64,000 bases of DNA from Aquicoccus porphyridii (GTDB lineage Bacteria; Pseudomonadota; Alphaproteobacteria; Rhodobacterales; Rhodobacteraceae). This document shows, one piece after another, positions 35,244-43,777 of the stretch (positions are counted from its first letter, which is position 1; every line of letters starts with the position of its first letter). The notes beneath the pieces were generated by a model. That model did no database searches. It worked only from the letters and a program-made list of their open reading frames with translations, and was not told the DNA's origin. The position numbers and the translations under genes were made by a program. The DNA lies in the NCBI RefSeq assembly GCF_008369105.1, contig NZ_VINQ01000003.1, forward strand, positions 312,724 to 376,723, given 5' to 3'.

Positions 35244-37873
35244 TGGGCGGCAGCGGGTTGCCCGAAACACGTTCGATCTGCCCCTATTGCGGCGTCGGTT
35301 GTGGCGTGCTCTTGCGCCCGGATGGGCAGGGCGGACTGGATGTGCGCGGCGATCCGGATCATCCGGCGAACTTTGGACGATTGTGCTCCAAGGGCTCGGC
35401 GCTGGGCGAGACCGTGGGGCTGGAACATCGATTGCTCGCGCCTCAGGTCGATGGGCGACAGGTCGATTGGGACACGGCGTTGCGCCTGGTGGCGGAGCGG
35501 TTTTCCGACACCATTGCGCGGCACGGGCCGGACAGCGTGGCTTTTTACGTCTCCGGCCAATTGCTGACCGAAGACTACTATGTCGCCAACAAGCTGATGA
35601 AGGGCTTTATCGGCTCGGCCAATATCGACACCAATTCGCGGCTCTGCATGGCGTCGTCGGTGGCGGGGCACAAACGCGCCTTCGGCACCGACACGGTGCC
35701 CGGCACCTACGAGGATATCGACGAGGCCGATCTGGTGGTGCTGGTGGGTTCGAACCTCGCCTGGTGCCACCCGGTGCTGTATCAACGGCTGCTGGCCGCG
35801 CGGAAGGCACGCGGCACGAGGATCGTGGTCATCGATCCGCGCCGCACGGCAAGCTGCGACGGCGCGGACATGCATCTGGCCTTGCAGCCCGGATCGGATG
35901 TGGCACTCTTCAACGCGCTGCTGGCCCGGATCAACGGTGCAGGCGCGGTGGATCAGGATTTCATCGCGCATACTCAAGGGCTTGAACCCGCGCTCGAGGC
36001 CGCTTGGGCCGATGACCCATCCGTCACCGGTCTGAGCGACTCCGAGATCGCTGCCTTTTGCGACCTCTGGATGGCGACCGAGCGCGTGGTGACGATCTAT
36101 TCGCAGGGCGTGAACCAATCGACATCCGGTACGGACAAGGTCAACGCGATACTCAACTGCCACCTGGCCACGGGCCGGATCGGCAAGCCGGGTCGCGGGC
36201 CGCTATCCGTCACCGGTCAGCCCAACGCCATGGGCGGGCGTGAGGTCGGCGGGTTGGCCAATATGCTGGCCTGTCACCTCGACCTTGAAAACCCCGATCA
36301 CCGCGGCGCCGTGCGCGACTTCTGGAACGCGCCGCATGTGCCGCACGCGTCCGGGTTGAAAGCTGTGGACCTGTTCCGCGCTGTCGGTGACGGACGGATC
36401 AAGGCGTTGTGGATCATCCACACCAACCCCGCCGTGTCGATGCCCGAGGCGGACGCGGTGCGCGACGCCATCGCAGGCTGCGACTTTACCGTTGTCAGCG
36501 ACATCACCGCGCAGACCGATACCGCGCGGCTGGCCGACGTGATCCTGCCCGCCAGCGCCTGGGGAGAGAAGGACGGCACCGTTACCAACACCGACCGCAC
36601 CATCAGCCGCCAGCGCCGCATTCTACCTGTGCCGGGGCAGGCACGGCCCGACTGGGACATCCTGGCCGAGGTCGGGCGGCGCATGGGTTATCTGCGCGCC
36701 TTCGACTATGATACTCCAGCCGGGATCTTTCGCGAATATGCGGCCTTGTCGGGCATTGCCGGGCAATTTGGCCGGGATTTCGATATCTCGGGCCTCGGTG
36801 ATCTGAGCGACAGTGCCTATGACGCGCTGGAGCCGCAGCGCTGGCCGGTGACGTCGAAACGCAAGGGGGGTCGGTTCTTCGCGGATGGCGGGTTTTTCCA
36901 CGCCGACGGCAGGGGCAGGATCGTGCCCGTCACCTGGTGTCCGCCTGTGGCCCGGACCGAGCCGCGCTTTCCGTTCCGTTTCAACACCGGGCGGATACGG
37001 GATCAGTGGCACACCATGACGCGAACGGCCCTCAGCCCCCGGCTCTCGGCGCATCTGGCCGAACCGTTTCTGGAGCTTCACCCGGCGGATGCCGCCCGCC
37101 TCAAGATTGGCGGCGCCGATCTGGTGCATGTCGAGAGTCCGACAGGCCGTGCCATCCTCCGCGCGCGCATCACCGATGCCGTCCAGCCCGGTCAGGTCTT
37201 TGCACCGATGCATTGGACCGGCGAGACCGCGCCCTCGGGCCGGATCGACGCGCTTATCGCGGCCATGACGGACCCGGTTTCTGGCCAGCCCGAAAGCAAG
37301 GCCAGCGTCGTGACCGTCTCCCGTTTCGACGCGGCGTGGTATGGGTTTGCCGTCTCGGCGGGGCCGATGGCACCGCGATCCGACTATTGGGCACGGGCCC
37401 GGACCCGACAGGGCTACCGGGCCGAACTCGCCGGGTCCACGCCGGTCGACGATTGGGAGGTCGAAGCCCGCAGGCTGTTTGTCGCACCGCACGCGACGGC
37501 GGCCACGATCGTGGATGCAAATCGCGGGTCGGCCCGTGTCGTGTTGCAGGAAGGCGGAATGATCATTGGTGCGCTCTTCGTGGCGCCCGAGCCCGTGGCC
37601 ATCATGCGCGACTACCTCGCCACCCTGCCCGGCACCGACAGCCCCGATGCGCTGACAGGCCGTCCGCCCGCGGATGCGCCCAATCCCGGCCCGATACTCT
37701 GTTCTTGCTTCGGCATCGGCGTCAACACCATCATCGATGCGGTCGAGACCAGCGGAGCGCTGAGCGTGGAGGCCATCGGCGAAGCGCTGGGCGCAGGCAC
37801 GAATTGCGGCTCCTGCCGACCCGAGATCGCCGAGTTGCTGCACAATCTGACACCGAGGGAGGCCGCCGAATGA
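35243..37873 (+). CDS. nasA: Assimilatory nitrate reductase catalytic subunit NasA
   Basis: An 876-residue molybdopterin oxidoreductase that reduces nitrate to nitrite in the cytoplasm. The N-terminal [4Fe-4S] ligands are C13, C16, C20 and C48 (CPYCGVGCG, then LCSKG). The molybdopterin region runs through about residue 700, with the dinucleotide-binding C-terminal part near 570-690. A Bfd-type [2Fe-2S] domain closes the protein (CSCFGIGVNTIIDAVETSG then GTNCGSCRPEIAELL, about 815-865), which is typical of NasA but absent from periplasmic NapA. There is no twin-arginine signal. ATG 35243 overlaps the nirD stop. The stop overlaps another ATG (37870) that leads only 16 codons. Confidence 0.95.
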   Translation: MGGSGLPETRSICPYCGVGCGVLLRPDGQGGLDVRGDPDHPANFGRLCSKGSALGETVGLEHRLLAPQVDGRQVDWDTALRLVAERFSDTIARHGPDSVAFYVSGQLLTEDYYVANKLMKGFIGSANIDTNSRLCMASSVAGHKRAFGTDTVPGTYEDIDEADLVVLVGSNLAWCHPVLYQRLLAARKARGTRIVVIDPRRTASCDGADMHLALQPGSDVALFNALLARINGAGAVDQDFIAHTQGLEPALEAAWADDPSVTGLSDSEIAAFCDLWMATERVVTIYSQGVNQSTSGTDKVNAILNCHLATGRIGKPGRGPLSVTGQPNAMGGREVGGLANMLACHLDLENPDHRGAVRDFWNAPHVPHASGLKAVDLFRAVGDGRIKALWIIHTNPAVSMPEADAVRDAIAGCDFTVVSDITAQTDTARLADVILPASAWGEKDGTVTNTDRTISRQRRILPVPGQARPDWDILAEVGRRMGYLRAFDYDTPAGIFREYAALSGIAGQFGRDFDISGLGDLSDSAYDALEPQRWPVTSKRKGGRFFADGGFFHADGRGRIVPVTWCPPVARTEPRFPFRFNTGRIRDQWHTMTRTALSPRLSAHLAEPFLELHPADAARLKIGGADLVHVESPTGRAILRARITDAVQPGQVFAPMHWTGETAPSGRIDALIAAMTDPVSGQPESKASVVTVSRFDAAWYGFAVSAGPMAPRSDYWARARTRQGYRAELAGSTPVDDWEVEARRLFVAPHATAATIVDANRGSARVVLQEGGMIIGALFVAPEPVAIMRDYLATLPGTDSPDALTGRPPADAPNPGPILCSCFGIGVNTIIDAVETSGALSVEAIGEALGAGTNCGSCRPEIAELLHNLTPREAAE

Positions 37874-37920
37874 GCCTGTCGGGAGTGGGCAAAACCTGGG
37901 GGTTGGTTGCTTTGATGTAG
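37870..37920 (+). pseudogene. Truncated start of the next nas operon gene (possibly cobA)
   Basis: ATGA overlaps the nasA stop exactly as the other genes of the operon overlap, but the frame ends after 16 residues (MSLSGVGKTWGLVALM). In many alphaproteobacteria the gene after nasA is the uroporphyrinogen-III methyltransferase gene, whose products start with a short segment and a GKVWLVGAGPGDP-like strand. GVGKTWGLVAL resembles that start. The identity is inferred from position and about ten residues only. Confidence 0.4.
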
Positions 37921-37945
37921 CGGTTGTTCAAACAGGAAGACCGCC

Positions 37946-38173
37946 ATGGATGTACGGTTTCTGCCGCAATTCACCACGCCTGCCGCGGGTCCGATTTGGC
38001 ACCAGATCCCGATCCTTGGCCCTGTCTTCGCCAGCACCGGATTTTGCATCACGGCAGGCTACGGCGCCACGGCGGGCCTTCTGCGCACGGCCCTCGGCCG
38101 GGTCTCGAAAACGCTCAATCGCATCACCGCGCTTGTCTTCGGGGCACTCGCCATCCGTCTCGTCTGGGAATAG
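37946..38173 (+). pseudogene. Headless copy of the lysE 3' end
   Basis: From residue 5 the frame equals the last 71 codons of the exporter at 16421-17044 with two amino-acid changes (L to P, V to P). Ten of 216 bases differ, mostly at third positions. The front two thirds are absent, so no working exporter can be made. An in-frame ATG at 37946 is present by chance, without a ribosome binding site that looks native apart from a nearby AGGAAGA. Confidence 0.85.
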
Positions 38174-38231
38174 AGTACGCGGGGTTGCGGGGTAGAAATC
38201 CACGGGGTCGCAATGCGGGGCATTGCGGACG
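37958..38231 (+). repeat. Direct repeat, copy 2 (truncated lysE)
   Basis: Matches 16829-17076 in the same orientation. The similarity starts abruptly at TTTCTGCCGC and ends just after GCGGACG beyond the stop, where copy 2 has about 26 extra bases. The start of the match is the right-hand junction of the accessory block. Confidence 0.9.
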
Positions 38232-38517
38232 TTCGATGCGGGTGTGACGTGGTGAAGACTGAACGGCGGTTGTGGGCAGGGAGCGGAGTTTGCAAAGTTA
38301 AGAACCTTGACCGCCTTTCCGACGCGACTGGCTCAAGCCCGCAGAGCGTTACATGGTTCGTTGCCGAACCAGCACTTCACTCGAACCCCGGCATCTTCCG
38401 GAGGCAAATGGCCGAGAATGCCAACTCATCGTAGGGGTGCGAACTCCAGAGCTTACTCAGGAATCAAGAACCACAGATTGTGACCGGCTCCGCATTCCTT
38501 TGTAACGCTCCCTTTCA
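38232..38517. other. Gap after the lysE copy
   Basis: About 285 bases with no supported gene. A frame of about 70 codons on the plus strand has no recognisable domain. No terminator was recognised for the convergent S9 peptidase gene. Confidence 0.4.
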
Positions 38518-40482
38518 TCAATCTATGACACCGGGGGCCCACTCCACGAATTCAAACCCACCGGACCGGCCACCGGCGTGATTGGCCAGAAAATCCTCGA
38601 TAGACCGGGCACGGTCCAGATTGTCGCGCCAGTGCTGTGTTCCATGGCCCGCGTTCGGGAAATACCGAACGGTGACATCTTTACCGGCCGCCAAAGCCGC
38701 CGCTTCAAAGTCCCGCACTTGTTGTACGGCGGCAATCTGATCGCGCAGGCCACCGTGAATCAGTATCGGGCCATGAATATCGTCGATGCGATTTGCCGGC
38801 GAATAGTCACGCATCAATGCAAGATCATCCGGGTCGTCCAGTTGGCCAAAGTATCGCCACCAGCCGTCGATCCCGTTGTTCCAAAAGCCGGGATGGTATT
38901 TCGACTGAAATTCCACATCCAGCATCGGAAACTCGACAACCGCCGCATCAAAAAGGCCCGGGTCACGCGTCATGGCAAGCGCCGCGGAATATCCGCCATA
39001 GCTGGTGCCCATGGCCACCAAGGCATCGGTATCCGCAAGGCCCTCCTCCACAAGCCATTGCGCAGCATCGGCGATGTCATCCTGCATCGCCCTGCCAAAT
39101 CGCCCGAAGCCCTTGGCTTGAAAGGCTTTGCCAAACCCCTTGGAGCCACGGAAGTTCACCGACAAAACACCATAGCCCCGGTTGACCAGAAACTGCGTGT
39201 CATGGTCATAGCCCAGTGCCGAAGCGCCTGCCGGCCCCCCATGGATATGGACAATGAATGGAATGGGGCCCGAAACCCCTCGTGGCATCGATAAAACAGC
39301 GGGGATTTGAAGGCCATCACGCGCTTGGAACCTGACACTTTTCTCTTGAACAAGGCGGTCTTGAAACCGACGGAAATGAAATTCGTCCAGAACCTCGTAA
39401 GACTGATTTTCGAGGTCGATCAAAAGATAGATCCAGGATTTGCTCTGGGGCGATATCGCTTGGATGACATAGCGCCCCGAGGGCGTTGCCGAGGTGTAAC
39501 CAAGGCTTACCGGCTGCGGAAATTCCGCCAATATGTTCAGAAACACCTCCCCACGGTCCGTAAGCGCCACCCTGTCCAGCGTATCAAGCCCCATGCGGAT
39601 GATATCCGGACCCTCATCATAGGTCAGCGCGGTGGCCGCCCCGATATCCCCGTCAGGGTTCTCAACAAGAACAGTTTCCTCGCCTGTGGTTGTGTCAAGC
39701 CTCACAAGCGCGGCCTTGTCACGGCCCCGCGACGAGCGCGCAACAAGATGGCCAGTCTCATCAACCGGGCTCAACGGCTCGAACACATCGTTGAGATCAA
39801 GGTCAAAAAGCACATCCCACGTGCTTTCGGTCTTTCTGAACACGCGCTGCGTGGAAGTGTTCAGTGAATCCACCCGCAAGATCGGCTTTGTCTTGCCCTT
39901 GTTGAAAACCCAATAATGGCTTCTCGAATTTCCCTCGGCCATTCGTTCCACATCCAGACCATCTTGCGAAACGCGCCACATGTGTCCCAGTTCGCTCCGG
40001 CTTGTACGGCCCCAGAAAAGAACCGGCTCTTCCGCATTGGTCGCATATTGAGTGAGGTTCCAGCCACCCGACAGTTTCACGGGGCTGGTCCGCCTCCAGT
40101 TCTCCCGCTCCGGATTGAAGGGATCAGCCTCCCAATCATGCCCTTCGAAGATAAAGCGCAAAAGGGGTTTGTCCGGGTGCCAGCGGATACCGGACAAACC
40201 AATGGGGAATTCCGCGATCTGCTCTCCGCTTGCAATCTCTCTGACCACCATGCTCCGCCCGAAAAGGCTCGCTTTTTCCGATATGGTGTAGACGCCGTCA
40301 TGGGAGGCTACATAGCCAAATTCTGACCGCGGATTGGCATAGAACGCGCGGGTCGGGATGAGCGTAGGCAGATCGCTCGCGCGCAAGACCGGATGAGAAG
40401 CAGGGGTGTTCTTGGTGAGGGCAAATACAAAAGCGACGCCGCCCAAAACTAGTAGCAAACAAATAAACGCAATTTTTTTCAT
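38518..40482 (-). CDS. S9-family (prolyl oligopeptidase-like) serine peptidase
   Basis: A 654-residue enzyme with an N-terminal membrane anchor or signal (KKIAFICLLLVLGGVAFVFAL), a beta-propeller-like region (about 40-390) and a C-terminal alpha/beta hydrolase domain. Catalytic residues are visible: serine in GTSYGGYSAAL, aspartate in HGGLRDQIAAVQQ and histidine in PNAGHGTQHW. The oxyanion region HIHGGPAGASALGYD precedes them. It should cleave short peptides outside the cytoplasm. No operon partners; the upstream gap is 500 bases long. Its base composition seems somewhat less GC-rich than the housekeeping genes, which hints at transfer, though this was judged by eye only. Confidence 0.88.
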   Translation of the reverse strand: MKKIAFICLLLVLGGVAFVFALTKNTPASHPVLRASDLPTLIPTRAFYANPRSEFGYVASHDGVYTISEKASLFGRSMVVREIASGEQIAEFPIGLSGIRWHPDKPLLRFIFEGHDWEADPFNPERENWRRTSPVKLSGGWNLTQYATNAEEPVLFWGRTSRSELGHMWRVSQDGLDVERMAEGNSRSHYWVFNKGKTKPILRVDSLNTSTQRVFRKTESTWDVLFDLDLNDVFEPLSPVDETGHLVARSSRGRDKAALVRLDTTTGEETVLVENPDGDIGAATALTYDEGPDIIRMGLDTLDRVALTDRGEVFLNILAEFPQPVSLGYTSATPSGRYVIQAISPQSKSWIYLLIDLENQSYEVLDEFHFRRFQDRLVQEKSVRFQARDGLQIPAVLSMPRGVSGPIPFIVHIHGGPAGASALGYDHDTQFLVNRGYGVLSVNFRGSKGFGKAFQAKGFGRFGRAMQDDIADAAQWLVEEGLADTDALVAMGTSYGGYSAALAMTRDPGLFDAAVVEFPMLDVEFQSKYHPGFWNNGIDGWWRYFGQLDDPDDLALMRDYSPANRIDDIHGPILIHGGLRDQIAAVQQVRDFEAAALAAGKDVTVRYFPNAGHGTQHWRDNLDRARSIEDFLANHAGGRSGGFEFVEWAPGVID

Positions 40483-40998
40483 ACAGATTAACCTACGAAG
40501 TCCATCTTACTGGTCCAATCGGTAGACTTGCGGACAGTGTTGGTCAACTCTTGCTCGGGTCAGAGCTTATCTGCAAAGAGCAGGGAAATAAGCGTCTGCT
40601 TTGGGGCTGACAGCCGCCAAATGCGCCCGCAGCATTGGCGGCAGGTCTGACCGTCCGCAAAGGCCTCAAAACGGTCATCCCACAGTTTCGCTCAGAGCAA
40701 ATGGACCCCAGCCTGTTGCCCTGCCTTCATCGGGTATCTTGTGTCAGGTGCCGAACTCCGGGGCGTCGACACAAAAGGGGCAGATCCCGGGGCAGCGACC
40801 GTTGCGTTAACCACGGTGGGGCAAGGATTTGTCAAGTTTTGCCCGGCAGCCGGGCAGCAGCCGGATGTCAGCCGGATGTCACCCCCCGAAATCCCGCCCC
40901 AAAGCGGCGTTAACCTTTGCTGTGCAGAGACCGGCGGCACCGTTCAGGAACGGCCTGACGCACCCTGCAGTCCCGACGTCCTGAGAGCGCGAAGCGCG
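40483..40998. other. Gap between the S9 peptidase and mtaB genes
   Basis: About 515 bases without a supported gene. It includes the upstream region of the S9 peptidase (about 40483-40600) and a tandem repeat of AGCCGGATGTC at 40857-40879. At its right end a hairpin (40980-41003) overlaps the mtaB stop: CCTGA/TCAGG outside and GCGC/GCGC inside, a likely terminator for the mtaB transcript on the minus strand. Confidence 0.45.
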
Positions 40999-42270
40999 TC
41001 AGGCCATCAACCTGTTGCCCGATTGCCCGCGGATCATGGCGGTCACGATCTTGCCTTCTGGCTGAGGCACATTGAACATCACTTCCGCAAACTGCTCGGT
41101 CCGCCCCATATGCGGGTTTTCCGTCAGGATACAATGGGTTAGACCCTGTTGCGCGCCGAGGTGCCGGGCCACCGCCGCATCGCCCGCCGCGCGCAGCCGG
41201 GCAGCGCGTTCGCGGATCGCCGTGCCATGAACCTGCGGCATCCGCGCCGCCGGCGTGCCGGGGCGAGGGCTGTAGGGAAAGACATGCAGCCAGGTCAGGT
41301 GACACTCCTCGACCAGCTTCAGCGAATTCTCGAAATGCGCCTCGGTCTCGGTCGGAAAGCCCGCGATGATGTCGGCACCAAAGGTCATGTCCGGGCGCAG
41401 CCCGCGCGCCTCTTCGGCGAAACGGATCGCATCATCACGCAAATGCCGGCGCTTCATCCGCTTGAGGATCAGGTCGTCGCCATGTTGCAGCGAAAGGTGC
41501 AGATGCGGCATCAGGCGCGGTTCGGTGGCAATGGCCTGCATCAGGTTGTCATCGACCTCGATCGAGTCGATGGAACTGATCCGCAGACGCGCAAGATCCG
41601 GCACCAGCTTGAGAATCCGCATCACCAGATCACCGAGCCGAGGTGCCGCAGGCAGGTCAGCCCCCCAGGACGTCAGGTCCACCCCGGTCAGCACCACCTC
41701 GTTGTAACCCCGGTCAACCAGCCGTTTGATCTGGTCCACCACCACGCCGGCGGGAACCGAACGCGAATTGCCCCGACCATAGGGGATAATGCAGAACGTG
41801 CAGCGGTGATCACACCCGTTCTGGACCTGCACATAAGCGCGTGACCGCGTGCCGAACCCGTCGATCAGGTGCCCGGCGGTCTCGGTCACACTCATGATGT
41901 CATCAACGACAACACGTTCGGTTTCCCCAGTGAAATCAGGGGCAAGCCGGGTCCATGTCTCGGGTTGCATCTTCTCGCTGTTGCCGATCACGGCATCGAC
42001 CTCGTCCATCGCGGCAAAGCTCTTGGGGTCGATCTGGGCGGCACAGCCGGTGACGATCACCCGCGCATCCGGATTCTCGCGACGCAAGCGGCGGATTTCC
42101 TGCCGTGCCTTGCGCACCGCCTCGGCGGTCACCGCGCAGGTGTTGACCACCACTGCATCGCCCAACCCCGCCTGCGCCGCCAACTCCTTCATCGCCTCGG
42201 TCTCATAGGCGTTGAGGCGACAGCCGAGCGTGGTGAATTTCGGCACGGGAAACTTGGGTGATACCGACAT
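40999..42270 (-). CDS. mtaB: tRNA t6A37 methylthiotransferase MtaB
   Basis: A 423-residue radical-SAM enzyme that adds a methylthio group to t6A37 of tRNA. Cysteines of the N-terminal cluster are in TLGCRLN, VNTCAVT and VTGCAAQ. The radical-SAM motif is CDHRCTFC (about 140-147), followed by GDLVMRILKLVPDLARLRISSID. A TRAM-like RNA-binding segment closes the protein. All three N-terminal cysteines and the three radical-SAM cysteines are present. The start at 42270 is one base from the dapF stop, so it is co-transcribed with dapF, as is common in Rhodobacterales. Confidence 0.94.
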   Translation of the reverse strand: MSVSPKFPVPKFTTLGCRLNAYETEAMKELAAQAGLGDAVVVNTCAVTAEAVRKARQEIRRLRRENPDARVIVTGCAAQIDPKSFAAMDEVDAVIGNSEKMQPETWTRLAPDFTGETERVVVDDIMSVTETAGHLIDGFGTRSRAYVQVQNGCDHRCTFCIIPYGRGNSRSVPAGVVVDQIKRLVDRGYNEVVLTGVDLTSWGADLPAAPRLGDLVMRILKLVPDLARLRISSIDSIEVDDNLMQAIATEPRLMPHLHLSLQHGDDLILKRMKRRHLRDDAIRFAEEARGLRPDMTFGADIIAGFPTETEAHFENSLKLVEECHLTWLHVFPYSPRPGTPAARMPQVHGTAIRERAARLRAAGDAAVARHLGAQQGLTHCILTENPHMGRTEQFAEVMFNVPQPEGKIVTAMIRGQSGNRLMA

Positions 42271-42271
42271 C

Positions 42272-43093
42272 TCAGACCCTCCAGACCCCGTCAAACACAT
42301 GCGCCGTCGGGCCGGTCATCCAGATGCCATCATCGGCCAGCCGAATGTCCAGCACCCCGCCATCGAGCCGCACACGCACCTCCCGGGCCACCAGCCCACG
42401 CCGATGCGCAGCATGGGCCACAGCACATGACGACGATCCCGAGGCCAGCGTGACGCCGACCCCACGCTCCCACACCCGCATCCGGATCCGGTTGTTGCCC
42501 TCGACATGGGCGAATTGAACATTCGTGCGTTCGGGAAAGAGCGGATGATGCTCGATCGCCGGACCACGCGCCGCCAGATCGACGGCTTCGCAATCTTCGA
42601 CGAAAAAGGTGCAATGCGGATTGCCCATCGACGTGACCACCGGCCCGCCCTTGATCGGAAGGTGCAAAGTGTCCACCTCATGCGCCAGCGGGATCTCGTC
42701 CCAGCGGACCGCCGCATGCCCCATGTTGACCGAGGTCAACCCATCGCCCGCATCCCGCGCGGGCAACACGCCATGGTCGGTCGCTATCGTCACCGAACCC
42801 TGCCCGGTCTCATCCATCACGTAGCGCGCAACACAGCGCGTGGCATTGCCGCAGGCCGCCGCGCGCGAACCGTCGGCGTTGAAAAACGTCAGATGCAGAT
42901 CGGCCTCGGCGCTGTCGCGCATCACCGCCAGTTGGTCAAACCCCACACCACGATGCCTGTCCCCCAACCGCACGGCGGTTTGCTCGTCGACCATCGGCGC
43001 AAGGCCACGCTCGTCCACAACGACGAAATCGTTGCCGAGCCCGTGCATCTTCATGAAAGGAATATGTGTCGCGCGCATGTTCATGACCGGCAT
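42272..43093 (-). CDS. dapF: Diaminopimelate epimerase DapF
   Basis: A 273-residue cofactor-free epimerase that converts LL- to meso-diaminopimelate for lysine and peptidoglycan. Landmarks are the start FMKMHGLGNDFVVVD, the first catalytic cysteine in RAAACGNATRC and the second in LASGSSSCAVAHAA. In most homologues the second reads GSGACA; the GSSSCA form is a variant with the cysteine kept. The start is uncertain: 43093 has an AGG eight bases upstream, and ATGs at 43084 and 43078 also fit. The gene lies upstream of mtaB on the same strand. Confidence 0.93.
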   Translation of the reverse strand: MPVMNMRATHIPFMKMHGLGNDFVVVDERGLAPMVDEQTAVRLGDRHRGVGFDQLAVMRDSAEADLHLTFFNADGSRAAACGNATRCVARYVMDETGQGSVTIATDHGVLPARDAGDGLTSVNMGHAAVRWDEIPLAHEVDTLHLPIKGGPVVTSMGNPHCTFFVEDCEAVDLAARGPAIEHHPLFPERTNVQFAHVEGNNRIRMRVWERGVGVTLASGSSSCAVAHAAHRRGLVAREVRVRLDGGVLDIRLADDGIWMTGPTAHVFDGVWRV

Positions 43094-43777
43094 ATACGCC
43101 TGCCCGGGCCCTGAATCCAGCATCACCCCCAAAAACATATTTTCCTCGAACATGTAAGCTCAGGACCCGTTAAGTGGCTCGAGGTTGGATAGGCTGCGTG
43201 AGTCACGTTCCCAAACTGAGGGGCGTGTGAGCACTCTATTCTGGTTGACCGACGAGCAGATGGCGCTGTTGCAGCCGTTCTTTCGCTAGAGCCCTGGCAA
43301 GCCACGCGGCGATGATCGGCGCGTGCTGAGCGGCATTAACTTCATAAACCGCAATAGCTTGCGCTGCTGCGAAGGAGCATGGCCAGCGAAGACCCGCTGC
43401 AATCGCTGGAAATGTTGGGGCGAGATAGGTGTGTTCGCCCGGATCTTCGAAGGCCTTTTGCGTGGAATCTCGAACCGCGCCTGTCCGTGACGACCTCGGT
43501 TGTCGGTGGTTGGTAATCGGTCCGTTCTAGCCCCCCGGCCCTAGCTCAAGTGGCGAGGCCGCTGCCCATGGCGAAAGGCTCGGACTCGCTCAATGCCATG
43601 TCCGTGACCTGATTCGCCGGGATTGGGCGCACAGGGAGGCTATCGCCCAACTCCAGCCAGCGCGCATTCCAAACTGTCCAACCGTATCGACCGCCAATAA
43701 CTCTACCGCTATGCTTGCTTACCACAGTCGTGCTGCATGGATCAGCACATCGGATTGGGCGGTTTCGGAGGTCTTTC
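43094..43777. other. Gap with transposase relic before the LysR gene
   Basis: About 680 bases. It contains the dapF upstream region, the IS5-type relic (43227-43490) and, on the minus strand at 43546-43690, the apparent C-terminal end of an unidentified protein (…WTVWNARWLELGD, then SLPVRPIPANQVTDMALSES, ending MGSGLAT). That stretch reads like true coding sequence but no family was recognised. Confidence 0.4.
43227..43490 (+). pseudogene. IS5-family (IS427-like) transposase relic
   Basis: Read in one frame the sequence gives STLFWLTDEQMALLQPFFR, a stop codon (TAG at 43287-43289), then GKPRGDDRRVLSGINFINRN and NRWKCWGEIGVFARIFEGL. This matches the first 90 residues of IS5/IS427 transposases (usually LFWLTDEQMARLEPFFP, GKPRVDDRRVLSGIIFINRNGLRWRD). 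An internal stop and a small deletion near CEGAWPAKTRCNRW show decay; the remaining transposase is missing and the frame stops at 43488-43490. Confidence 0.8.
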
